Origin: Pontivivens ytuae
GTDB taxonomy: Bacteria > Pseudomonadota > Alphaproteobacteria > Rhodobacterales > Rhodobacteraceae
Direction: 5' to 3'
Assembly (NCBI RefSeq): GCF_015679265.1
Contig: NZ_CP064942.1
Location: 3,328,001-3,392,000, forward strand
DNA length: 64,000 nt
Positions 1 through 6,770 of the stretch are shown piece by piece. The translations under genes and the position numbers were made by a program. Below the pieces are notes generated by a model. That model made no database searches. It was not told where the DNA came from and saw nothing but the letters and a program-made list of their open reading frames with translations. Position 1 is the stretch's first letter. Each line of letters begins with the position of its first letter.

Positions 1-211
1 CGATCAGCGTCGCTTCGTCCTGCATCAGGAAATCCACGAGGAAGCCGAGGAACTCCGGCTCCCGCATCCGCTCTCTCAGATCACCGGCCGAAGCACCGGA
101 CAGGGCGAGGAAGGCGCCCAGCTTCTCGTCGTCGGTCGCCAGCCAGCCGAGCACGTCGATGGCCAGACCTTGTGCAGTATCCGGTGTCAGAATGTTCTCT
201 CTTTCTACCAC
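1..211 (-). CDS. DUF3572 family protein (C-terminus outside window)
   Basis: The reverse strand encodes an open frame that runs off the left edge. It is about 70 residues long here, helical, and reads LTPDTAQGLAIDVLGWLA followed by LGAFLALSGASAGDLRERM and EFLGFLVDFLMQDEATLI. This matches the small alphaproteobacterial DUF3572 family (unknown function, about 90 residues). The start is uncertain. GTG at 211 fits the family N-terminus, but no clear ribosome binding site precedes it. In-frame ATG codons lie a little further upstream (about 241 to 259). The gene is divergent from pleD, so the two probably share the gap up to 326 as a promoter region. Confidence 0.75.
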   Translation of the reverse strand, partial: MVERENILTPDTAQGLAIDVLGWLATDDEKLGAFLALSGASAGDLRERMREPEFLGFLVDFLMQDEATLI

Positions 212-326
212 GTTGAGGAAATCACAACCTATTGCGGGCATTTCCGGCGACATAAACATCTTTAAACCCTATCGTCCGGGGTCGTGGTGTACTAGGCACG
301 CCGGAACGCGGAGTAAAGGAAGCGAA

Positions 327-1715
327 ATGTCGGGACGCATCCTCGTGATCGATGATGTCGCGACCAACCGCGACCTGCTGCGCGCGAAGCTCGGCACGGC
401 CTATTATGACGTGCTCGTCGCGGAGAACGAGGACGAAGCGCTGGAGCTCGCGCGCCGGCAGCAGCCCTCCATCGTGCTCATCGACGTCATGATGCAGACC
501 ATCGACGGGTTCGCCGTGTGCAAGACGCTGAAGGCGGATCCCGCAACCGCGCAGATCCCCGTCGTCATGGTCACCGCGATCGACGATCCGGAGGATCGGA
601 CGCGCGGGCTCGATGCGGGGGCGGACGACTTCCTGGTGAAGCCCATCAGTGACCTCGCGCTCTTTGCCCGCGTGCGCAACCTGATGCGGATGGGCTTCGC
701 CATCGAGGAACTGCAGCTACGCAGCGAGGCGGCGCAGGAGTTGGGCCTCACCACGAACTTCGCACCGACCGAGCCGACACCGGCGCAGTCGGTCCTGATC
801 GCCGCGCCGGACGAGGCGACGGGCGCGCGCTGGGGCGAGGCGCTGCACGAGCGGCTGAGCGTTGGGGCGAGTTGGGAGACCGAAAGCCGGGCGATCGAGG
901 CCGCCATCGCCCAGGACGTGCCAGACGCGATCGTGGTCCACCAGCAGCTCGGCGACGGGCGGGACGGGCTGAAGCTGCTCGCCGACATTGCCCGGGCGAT
1001 GGCCACGCGGCACTGCGCGCTGCTCTTCGTCGTCGATGACGACGACATGCGCACGGCGGCCAAGGCGCTGGATCTGGGGGCGTGGGACTATCTGATGGCG
1101 CCCTACGATCCGTTCGAGCTGGCGGTGCGCATGCGCTCCCAGCTTCGGCGCAAGATCTACTCCGACAAGCTGCGCACGGACGTGCAGGACGGCCTGCGCA
1201 TGGCGACGCGTGACCCGCTGACCGGGCTCTACAACCGCCGCTACGCCCAGCACCAGCTCCGCATCATGATGGAGCGCGCGCGGGAGGAGGCGGCGGATTT
1301 CGCGCTCATGATCCTCGACCTCGACTTCTTCAAGCAGATCAACGACGTCCACGGCCATGATGCGGGGGACGAGGTGCTCGCCCAGATCGCGCGCCGCCTG
1401 CAGGAGAACGTGCGCGGCGTCGACCTCGCCGTGCGTCTGGGGGGGGAGGAGTTCTGCCTCGCGCTGCCCGGCACCTCGCAGGACGATGCGCGGGAGGCGG
1501 CGGAGCGCATCCGCCGCGCGGTCTGTGGGGAGATGTTCCTGATGCGCGACGGCACCCAGATCGAGTGCACCGTGAGCATCGGGATCGCCGTGGCACCGGC
1601 GGGGGAGGGGGATGTGGACAGCCTGCTGCGCTCTGCCGACCGGGCGCTCTACCGGTCGAAGGCGGATGGCCGCGACCGGGTCAGCACCGCGTGGGACAGC
1701 TGCGAAAAGGCATGA
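327..1715 (+). CDS. pleD: PleD-type response regulator diguanylate cyclase
   Basis: A 462-residue cytoplasmic protein that synthesises cyclic di-GMP from two GTP. The first receiver domain (about 1-125) has the acidic pair D9-D10 and phospho-acceptor D53, in the same position as in Caulobacter PleD. A second, degenerate receiver (about 150-285) acts as a dimerisation adaptor in this family. The C-terminal GGDEF domain has the active-site motif GGEEF at 372-376, with an RGVD inhibitory site (RxxD) five residues before it, so product inhibition is likely kept. ATG at 327 was chosen because the protein then begins MSGRILVIDD and AAAGGAAG lies upstream. In-frame codons further upstream give a non-homologous leader. 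The partner kinase is not in the window. Confidence 0.95.
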   Translation: MSGRILVIDDVATNRDLLRAKLGTAYYDVLVAENEDEALELARRQQPSIVLIDVMMQTIDGFAVCKTLKADPATAQIPVVMVTAIDDPEDRTRGLDAGADDFLVKPISDLALFARVRNLMRMGFAIEELQLRSEAAQELGLTTNFAPTEPTPAQSVLIAAPDEATGARWGEALHERLSVGASWETESRAIEAAIAQDVPDAIVVHQQLGDGRDGLKLLADIARAMATRHCALLFVVDDDDMRTAAKALDLGAWDYLMAPYDPFELAVRMRSQLRRKIYSDKLRTDVQDGLRMATRDPLTGLYNRRYAQHQLRIMMERAREEAADFALMILDLDFFKQINDVHGHDAGDEVLAQIARRLQENVRGVDLAVRLGGEEFCLALPGTSQDDAREAAERIRRAVCGEMFLMRDGTQIECTVSIGIAVAPAGEGDVDSLLRSADRALYRSKADGRDRVSTAWDSCEKA

Positions 1716-1725
1716 GGCCGGCCGC

Positions 1726-2202
1726 TCAGGGCCGCCCGCCGCCATCTCTGCGCCGCATGGTCGTCTCCCGGAGCTGCTCCAGGATGGCTTCCCGCTCCGC
1801 GACGCTCAGCTTTTCCATCTCGTCGAGCAGGGCGCGTTCCAGCTCCACCCGGATCTCTGCACCCGCGGCCCGGCGCTGCGCGAGGATCGTCTCCAGCGCC
1901 GCGCGGTCCATCGGATCGGCAGTGAAGGCGGCGGCGAAGGCGCGGCCCTGCATCAGGCGCGCGCGCCGCTCCGCCGGGCCGCCGCTGACCACGCCGCGCA
2001 CCTCGCTGCGGACCGAGGCGCGGGCCTCGTCGGGCAGGGCGAGGATCACGGCGCGCAGGTCGGGCGGGGTCATCAGCCGCGGCCCGTGCCCGCCGGTGCG
2101 GATCATGACGCCGATCACCAGCCCGACGACCAACACGTTGAGCGCGACCGACACGATCAGCACGCGCCGCATCAGCCGGGAGGAGCCGGGCGTGGCCGTC
2201 AT
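1726..2202 (-). CDS. membrane-anchored Spy/CpxP-like periplasmic heavy-metal sensor
   Basis: A 158-residue protein with one N-terminal membrane segment (about residues 12-33, RRVLIVSVALNVLVVGLVIG) followed by a helical, Arg/Glu-rich periplasmic domain with the LMQGRAFAAAF and REAILEQLRE helices typical of the LTXXQ-related 'periplasmic heavy metal sensor' families. It probably senses envelope stress or misfolded protein. It is translationally coupled (ATGA overlap) to the anti-sigma-like gene and is the last gene of an EF-hand / ECF sigma / anti-sigma / sensor operon. It could act as co-regulator of the sigma factor; that is inference from context. Confidence 0.72.
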   Translation of the reverse strand: MTATPGSSRLMRRVLIVSVALNVLVVGLVIGVMIRTGGHGPRLMTPPDLRAVILALPDEARASVRSEVRGVVSGGPAERRARLMQGRAFAAAFTADPMDRAALETILAQRRAAGAEIRVELERALLDEMEKLSVAEREAILEQLRETTMRRRDGGGRP

Positions 2203-2555
2203 ACGTCGCTCTCCAGGTCGAGATAGTCGGCTTCGGTCTCGGCATAGCCCAGATCGATGCTCCACTCCGGATCCCGGGTGAGCAGCGTCAGGTCGTCTGC
2301 GCCCGCATAGCCGATCATCAGGCCGACAAGTGCGCTCGCCGCGACGGTGGCAAGGCCCGCGACCCCGCCGAAGAGGCCGTTGAATCGGCTCCAGGCGGAC
2401 CGGCGGGGCCGAGGCGCAGGCGCGGCCTGGGGCGTGAGCTCCGCCGCATCGCCCAGGATGCACGCCATCAGTGCGTCGTCCGGCACGGGTCGCGCGGCGC
2501 GCCCGGCGGCGAAGAACGCCTCCAGATTGTCCTTGTGCTCCGGCCCTTCGCCCAT
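2199..2555 (-). CDS. probable anti-sigma factor, single membrane segment
   Basis: A protein of about 118 residues with a soluble N-terminal half (DNLEAFFAAGRAARPVPDDAL), a Pro/Arg-rich linker and one transmembrane helix (GGVAGLATVAASALVGLMIGY), then an acidic C-terminus rich in Tyr and Asp. The position directly after an ECF sigma gene and the topology suggest an anti-sigma factor. The HxxxCxxC motif of zinc-binding anti-sigma factors is absent, so the family is not certain. Two starts are possible. ATG at 2573 overlaps the sigma stop (ATGA). ATG at 2555 has AGGGAGG six bases upstream and was preferred. Confidence 0.6.
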   Translation of the reverse strand: MGEGPEHKDNLEAFFAAGRAARPVPDDALMACILGDAAELTPQAAPAPRPRRSAWSRFNGLFGGVAGLATVAASALVGLMIGYAGADDLTLLTRDPEWSIDLGYAETEADYLDLESDV

Positions 2556-2569
2556 CGCGTCCTCCCTCT

Positions 2570-3148
2570 TCATGCTATCGGCCCCAGGGCATCGCGTCGA
2601 TCCGACAACAATGTGGCGAGCGCGCGCCGCCCGCGGGCGAGCAGGCTCTCCACCGCCTCGACGCTGATCTCCATCGCCGCGGCGATCTCCGGGTTCGGCA
2701 GCTCTTCGATATGGCGCAGCGTGATGGCGAGGCGCTGGCGCTCCGGCAATTGCGCGAGGGCTGCGTGCAGCGCCTCGGCCCGGTCGGCGTGCTGCAGCAT
2801 CGCTGCCGCCGAAGGACGCTCGTCCACCGGCTCCGCGATCTCGTGGAGCGGGGCGCCGCGCCGCCGGACGCGAAGGCGGTCGATGCAGAGGTTGGAGACC
2901 ACGCGGTAGAGCCACGTGCTCACCCGCGCCCGCGTCGGGTCCCACTCCGGTGCAATGCGAAAGAGCCGCATCATCGCCTCCTGTGTCACGTCCTGCGCCT
3001 CCGCCGCGTCGCCGAGCATCCGGGTCGCCACCGACAGCGCGCGCGGTGCATGGCGGGTGGCCAGCGCACGCGCCGCCGACTGATCCCCCCTGGCATAGCG
3101 GGCCATCAGATCGGCATCGTCGATCTCGCGCTCGGTGTCGGGGGCCAT
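2570..3148 (-). CDS. ECF-type RNA polymerase sigma factor (RpoE-like)
   Basis: A 192-residue sigma-70 family member of group 4. Region 2 (about 15-85) contains ARALATRHAPRALSVATRML and the AQDVTQEAMMRLF core-binding helix. Region 4 (about 125-180) contains the LPERQRLAITLRHIE turn and the PEIAAAMEISVEAVESLLARGRR helix-turn-helix. It should redirect RNA polymerase to a small stress regulon. ATG at 3148 was chosen because GAGGAG lies 11 bases upstream and the start matches family length; a longer frame begins at 3229. It is followed, with overlap, by an anti-sigma-like gene and a Spy-like sensor, and preceded by an EF-hand gene. Confidence 0.9.
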   Translation of the reverse strand: MAPDTEREIDDADLMARYARGDQSAARALATRHAPRALSVATRMLGDAAEAQDVTQEAMMRLFRIAPEWDPTRARVSTWLYRVVSNLCIDRLRVRRRGAPLHEIAEPVDERPSAAAMLQHADRAEALHAALAQLPERQRLAITLRHIEELPNPEIAAAMEISVEAVESLLARGRRALATLLSDRRDALGPIA

Positions 3149-3196
3149 GCGGCGCCGTTCTCCTCGTCGTGCTGGGTCCGGGCTAGCATGTCTGCT

Positions 3197-3233
3197 GCGC
3201 GTGCGGGAGGAGGGGTTCACCACCCGCACGCGC
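3197..3233 (-). terminator. strong intercistronic hairpin between EF-hand gene and sigma gene
   Basis: A perfect 11-base inverted repeat (GCGCGTGCGGG at 3197-3207 and its complement at 3223-3233) with a 15-base loop lies just after the EF-hand stop codon. No T-run follows on the reverse strand. It may attenuate read-through into the sigma gene or stabilise the upstream mRNA end rather than act as a full intrinsic terminator. Confidence 0.5.
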
Positions 3234-3244
3234 CCTTGGCCGGT

Positions 3245-3682
3245 TCAGCCCCCCTGACGCCGGCCGCGGCCCTCGCGAGCGGTCTCGATCTCGGCCTCGC
3301 TGATCCCGCCGCTGCCGTCCCGGTCGAGCCGGTCGAACATGCGGGAGCTGTCGCTGCCCGGCATCTCGGACGGGGAGAGCTCGCCATCGCCGTTCGCGTC
3401 CGCCCGCTGGATCATCCGCTCCAACCGGCCCGAGCGGTTCTGCTCCTGTGCCGCCCGCAACTCCTCGACGCTCAGCGATCCGTTGCCGTCGGTGTCGTTG
3501 GCGGCGAAGCGGGCCTCGCGCCAGGCGTCGAGCTCGGCGCTCGTGACCTCGCCATTGCCGTCGGTATCGACCTCCTCGAAGGGGAAGGCCGCGCCGCGCG
3601 GTTGAGCGGCGGCCGGCAGCGCGCCTGCGCCCAGTGCGATCAGGACAGCCGCGCCGATCAGTCCTTTCTTCGTGATGACCAT
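3245..3682 (-). CDS. secreted EF-hand calcium-binding protein
   Basis: A 145-residue protein with a signal peptide (about 1-26, ending AAAQ) and four EF-hand loops: DTDGNGEVTSAE, DTDGNGSLSVEE, DANGDGELSPSE and DRDGSGGISEAE. It is therefore a periplasmic or secreted calcium binder. GAGGAG stands six bases before the ATG. It is the first gene of the sigma-factor operon, which suggests that calcium or envelope state feeds into, or is an output of, that sigma system; this link is inference. No enzymatic domain is visible. Confidence 0.8.
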   Translation of the reverse strand: MVITKKGLIGAAVLIALGAGALPAAAQPRGAAFPFEEVDTDGNGEVTSAELDAWREARFAANDTDGNGSLSVEELRAAQEQNRSGRLERMIQRADANGDGELSPSEMPGSDSSRMFDRLDRDGSGGISEAEIETAREGRGRRQGG

Positions 3683-3876
3683 TTTCGTCTCCTCGTTCCG
3701 TCATCCTCGGTTCGGAACGCGGTTCTTCTGCCCGCGTTCTGGGACTGATACGGCGGAGGGCGGCACACTCCGTCGCTGGCAGATCGAACTTACCCTGACG
3801 TCACCAATCGCGACATCCGGACGCGGGGCAGGTTGTCATGCTGCCCCGATCGGGCTAGCGGAGTACCACATTAATT

Positions 3877-4287
3877 ATGCGCGACAGCAGTTATGACATC
3901 ATGAGCGACGAGGGTGAACGCGAGGTCCGGCCGGCGCTGAAGCACGGCTGGAAGCAGAAGTGCCCGAATTGCGGACACGGTCCCCTGTTCGAGGGTTATC
4001 TGACCGTGCGCCGCGACTGTCCCGTCTGCGGGCAGGAGCTGCATCATCACCGCGCGGACGATGGCCCGGCCTGGGCCACGATGCTGATCGCGGGCCACAT
4101 CATGGCGCCGCTCATGCTCTTCGTCTTCGAGACATTCCGGCCCGAGGCGTGGGTGATGGCGGTCGGCTTCTCGCTCCTCTTCACGCTGGTGTCGCTGTGG
4201 CTGCTGCCGCGCATCAAGGGCGCGTTCATCGGCTTCCAGTGGGCGAAGCGGATGCACGGCTTCGGCGGCGAGCAGGACGGCGTCTAG
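3877..4287 (+). CDS. DUF983 zinc-ribbon membrane protein
   Basis: A protein of 136 residues with an N-terminal zinc ribbon (CPNCG then CPVCG, about 20 residues apart) followed by two transmembrane helices (ATMLIAGHIMAPLMLFVF and AVGFSLLFTLVSLWLLP). This is the DUF983 family of alphaproteobacteria, whose function is unknown. No good ribosome binding site marks the start. ATG at 3877 gives the longest form, and ATG at 3901 (MSDEGE) gives an N-terminus closer to the family. It is followed after 39 bases by a Nudix gene on the same strand. Confidence 0.85.
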   Translation: MRDSSYDIMSDEGEREVRPALKHGWKQKCPNCGHGPLFEGYLTVRRDCPVCGQELHHHRADDGPAWATMLIAGHIMAPLMLFVFETFRPEAWVMAVGFSLLFTLVSLWLLPRIKGAFIGFQWAKRMHGFGGEQDGV

Positions 4288-4326
4288 GGCTGGACCGCTC
4301 CGGCCGCCGCCGCCATAGTCCCCGAC

Positions 4327-4995
4327 ATGAGTGACAAGACCGAGGTTCCGATCCGCGACGCGGCGACCGTTGTCCTGCTGCGCCGCACCGGCGACGGGCC
4401 GAAGGTGCTGATGGGCCAGCGCGGCGCGCACGCTGTCTTCATGCCGAACAAGTTCGTGTTTCCGGGTGGAGCGCTCGATGGAGCTGACACGCCCGACCTG
4501 CCCGTGGCGACCCGACTGAGCGCCGATGTGGAAAGCCGCCTTGCGGCCCACGCGCCGCCGGAGCTCGGCCCCCGCCTCGCCCTCGCCGCCGTCAGGGAAC
4601 TGTTCGAGGAGACCGGCCTCGCGCTCGGCCGTCCGGGGCAGGGGAGCGGGCCGCCCGAGTGGCAGGACTTCTACGGTCGGGGGCTCGCCCCGCATCTCGA
4701 CGCGCTCGACTTCATCTTTCGTGCCGTGACCCCTGCGGGGCGGCCCCGCCGCTTCGACGCGCGCTTCTTCCTCGTGGATGCGGGGGAGATCGCGGGCGAC
4801 CCCGATGATTTCTCCGGGGCCTGCGACGAGCTCTCCCACCTCCACTGGGTCGGGCTGGGCGAGGCGCGGGCGCTGGAGCTGCCCTTCATCACCGAGGTCG
4901 TGCTCGCCGAGGTCGCCGCGCGCATCGAACGGGGGCCGCGGCCCGTGCCCTTCTTCTCTCACGAGGGGGAGAGGTCGCATTTCCGCATGCTCTGA
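4327..4995 (+). CDS. Nudix hydrolase (NUDT19-like, interrupted Nudix box)
   Basis: A 222-residue hydrolase of the Nudix fold, expected to cleave a nucleoside diphosphate linked to another group. The catalytic helix RELFEETG is at residues 90-97. The glycine-rich start of the Nudix box (FPGGALDGAD, about 45-54) is separated from it by an insertion of some 30 residues, as seen in the NUDT19/acyl-CoA diphosphatase branch. The substrate cannot be told from sequence. It sits between the DUF983 gene and rpmG, probably in one transcription unit with the former. Confidence 0.85.
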   Translation: MSDKTEVPIRDAATVVLLRRTGDGPKVLMGQRGAHAVFMPNKFVFPGGALDGADTPDLPVATRLSADVESRLAAHAPPELGPRLALAAVRELFEETGLALGRPGQGSGPPEWQDFYGRGLAPHLDALDFIFRAVTPAGRPRRFDARFFLVDAGEIAGDPDDFSGACDELSHLHWVGLGEARALELPFITEVVLAEVAARIERGPRPVPFFSHEGERSHFRML

Positions 4996-4998
4996 GCC

Positions 4999-5026
4999 TT
5001 GACACCGCGCGCGGGCCTAGTAGATA
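4999..5026 (+). promoter_or_regulatory. candidate sigma-70 promoter of rpmG
   Basis: A perfect -35 hexamer TTGACA (4999-5004) is followed after 16 bases by TAGATA (5021-5026), a weak -10. It lies just after the Nudix stop codon and about 80 bases before rpmG, where an independent promoter for a ribosomal protein gene is expected. Confidence 0.5.
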
Positions 5027-5105
5027 GGCGCTCTCAAGAACATCCGGGCTGAACATGGCCCGCAACGTGTAGCCGGGGCCGAGGGCCCTTCCGAGGAGAT
5101 GGATC

Positions 5106-5273
5106 ATGGCGAAGCCGACGACGATCAAGATCCGCCTGAACTCCACCGCGGGAACGGGCCATTTCTACGTCACGAAAAAGAACAGCCGGACGATGACCGA
5201 GAAGATGTCGGTCCGCAAATACGATCCGGTGGCGCGCAAGCACGTCGAGTACAAGGAAGGCAAGATCAAGTGA
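5106..5273 (+). CDS. rpmG: 50S ribosomal protein L33
   Basis: A 55-residue basic protein, [18 protein letters not shown] through [17 protein letters not shown], matching bacterial L33 over its whole length. It is the zinc-independent type: no CxxC pairs are present. A GAGGAGATGG stretch precedes the ATG. It has its own candidate promoter upstream and an intrinsic terminator 25 bases after the stop, so it is probably expressed as a single gene. The neighbourhood with pleD, DUF983 and Nudix genes is typical of Rhodobacteraceae. Confidence 0.97.
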   Translation: MAKPTTIKIRLNSTAGTGHFYVTKKNSRTMTEKMSVRKYDPVARKHVEYKEGKIK

Positions 5274-5298
5274 TCTTCCCTTTCCGGGGGACAGAAGG

Positions 5299-5330
5299 GG
5301 CCGCACCATCGGGTGCGGCCTTTTTGTTTT
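5299..5330 (+). terminator. intrinsic terminator after rpmG
   Basis: A nine-base perfect stem (GGCCGCACC at 5299-5307, loop ATCG, GGTGCGGCC at 5312-5320) followed by TTTTTGTTTT. The T-run touches the TTG start of the next gene. Confidence 0.9.
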
Positions 5331-5820
5331 GATCCTCCGGACGGCGACCCGGGACGACGTGCCCGGCGTCGAGGCGCTGCTGCAGCGCTCCTATCCGCGG
5401 CTGCTGAAGGCCGACTATGCGCCCTCGGTCCTGGTGACGGCGCTGCCGCTGATCTCCCGCGCGCAGCCGCGGCTGGTGGCCTGCGGGACCTACTACGTGA
5501 TCGAGGATGAGGGGGCGGTGGTGGCCGCGGGCGGCTGGACCGCAGTGCCCCCGCAGGGCCACGGCCGGATCGAGGGCGTGGCCCACGTGCGCCACGTCGC
5601 GACCGACCCGGACCGCACGCGCGCCGGGCTCGGCCGGCATCTGATGGAGCATATCGTGGCTGCGGCCCGGGCGGCGGGTCATACCCGTATGGACTCGCAG
5701 TCGACGCTCACCGCGGTGCCCTTCTACCGTGCCATGGGCTTCACCGAGATCGGTCCGATCGAGATCGAACTGCGCCCCGGCATCGTCTTCCCCGCCATGG
5801 CGATGACGCGGCGGATCTGA
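5329..5820 (+). CDS. GNAT family N-acetyltransferase
   Basis: A 163-residue acetyltransferase of the GNAT fold. It begins MILRTATRDDVPGVEALLQR, has the acetyl-CoA binding loop around VATDPDRTRAGLGRHLMEH (about 90-110) and ends with the typical FYRAMGFTEIGPIEI strand. The substrate is unknown. The only start compatible with the family N-terminus is TTG at 5329, inside the T-run of the rpmG terminator and without a Shine-Dalgarno sequence. Expression may therefore depend on read-through or be leaderless. It converges with the Bax-inhibitor gene. Confidence 0.8.
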   Translation: MILRTATRDDVPGVEALLQRSYPRLLKADYAPSVLVTALPLISRAQPRLVACGTYYVIEDEGAVVAAGGWTAVPPQGHGRIEGVAHVRHVATDPDRTRAGLGRHLMEHIVAAARAAGHTRMDSQSTLTAVPFYRAMGFTEIGPIEIELRPGIVFPAMAMTRRI

Positions 5821-5874
5821 GCCTCCGAACGTCTCTCTTCGGCGCTGCTTCTGTGTAGCCGCGCTATGCCGCAC

Positions 5875-5904
5875 AAAAAAGGGCCGGAGGTTTCCCTCCG
5901 GCCC
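5875..5904 (-). terminator. intrinsic terminator of the Bax-inhibitor-1 gene
   Basis: A ten-base perfect stem (5881-5890 with 5895-5904, tetraloop) followed on the reverse strand by six T residues (5875-5880). It may also serve the convergent GNAT gene. Confidence 0.9.
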
Positions 5905-5925
5905 CGGTCTCGGTTCAGGCCCCGA

Positions 5926-6672
5926 TCACTCGCGATTGCCGAGGAACTGGAGCAGGAACATGAACAGGTTGATGAAGTTCAGGTACAGGCTCAGCGCGCC
6001 GAGGATCGCCGACTTCTCCAGCCATGCCGCACCGCCGGGCTGACCCACGGCCATCAGGTACTCGTTCTTCAGCCGCTGCGTATCGTATGCGGTCAGGCCC
6101 GCGAAGATCAGAACGCCAATCACGGAGATCGCGAAGGCCATCGCGCTCGACGCGAGGAAGATGTTCACGATCGACGCGACGATCAGGCCGATCAGACCCA
6201 TGATCAGAAAGGCGCCCATGCCGCTGAGATCACGCTTGGTCGTGTATCCCCACAGCGACAGGCCCGCGAAGGCGATCGCCGTGACGAAGAAGGTCTGCGC
6301 GATGCTCATGCCGGTGAAGGCCATGAAGATCCAGGAGATCGACATGCCCATAACGGCCGCGAACACGTAGAACAGCGCCTGTGCAGCACCGGCCGATAGC
6401 TTGTTGATGCCGAAGCTCAGCACCAGAACGAAGGCCAGCGGCGCGAACATCACGGCCCAGCCGAGCAGGTTGGGCTGAAGCGTCGCCGGATCGCGAAGGA
6501 TCGAGAACAGCGCGTCGCTGGTGCCGAAGGCCCATGCCACAGCGCCGGTCACGGCCAGACCCACGGACATCAGGCCGTAGATCTTGTTCATGTGGGCGCG
6601 CAGGCCGGCGTCGATTTCCGCCGTGCGCACACCGGCTGCGGTCTGCTGCCGGAGGATATCGGATTGTGCCAT
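5926..6672 (-). CDS. Bax inhibitor-1 / YccA-YbhL family membrane protein
   Basis: A 248-residue inner-membrane protein with seven predicted helices, first at GLMSVGLAVTGAVAWAFG and last at ALSLYLNFINLFMFLLQFLG. The conserved AYDTQRLK segment lies near residue 205. The family (UPF0005, TMBIM) includes YccA, which modulates FtsH, and YbhL. In bacteria they act as pH-sensitive calcium-leak channels or protease modulators. ATG at 6672 is preceded by AGGGAG at good spacing; an upstream ATG at 6696 lacks this. It is a single gene with its own terminator. Confidence 0.93.
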   Translation of the reverse strand: MAQSDILRQQTAAGVRTAEIDAGLRAHMNKIYGLMSVGLAVTGAVAWAFGTSDALFSILRDPATLQPNLLGWAVMFAPLAFVLVLSFGINKLSAGAAQALFYVFAAVMGMSISWIFMAFTGMSIAQTFFVTAIAFAGLSLWGYTTKRDLSGMGAFLIMGLIGLIVASIVNIFLASSAMAFAISVIGVLIFAGLTAYDTQRLKNEYLMAVGQPGGAAWLEKSAILGALSLYLNFINLFMFLLQFLGNRE

Positions 6673-6770
6673 CGAAAACTCCCTTGATGTTGGCATCGGG
6701 CTCGTTCCTGAGCCTTTCCGTCATAATATCGGCGAGAGACCCTTCCCTTTCAAGAAGAACCGCCGCGCGC

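Noticed and set aside
2199..2555. Zinc-binding anti-sigma factor
   Set aside because: The HxxxCxxC motif is absent, so only a generic anti-sigma role from context is proposed.
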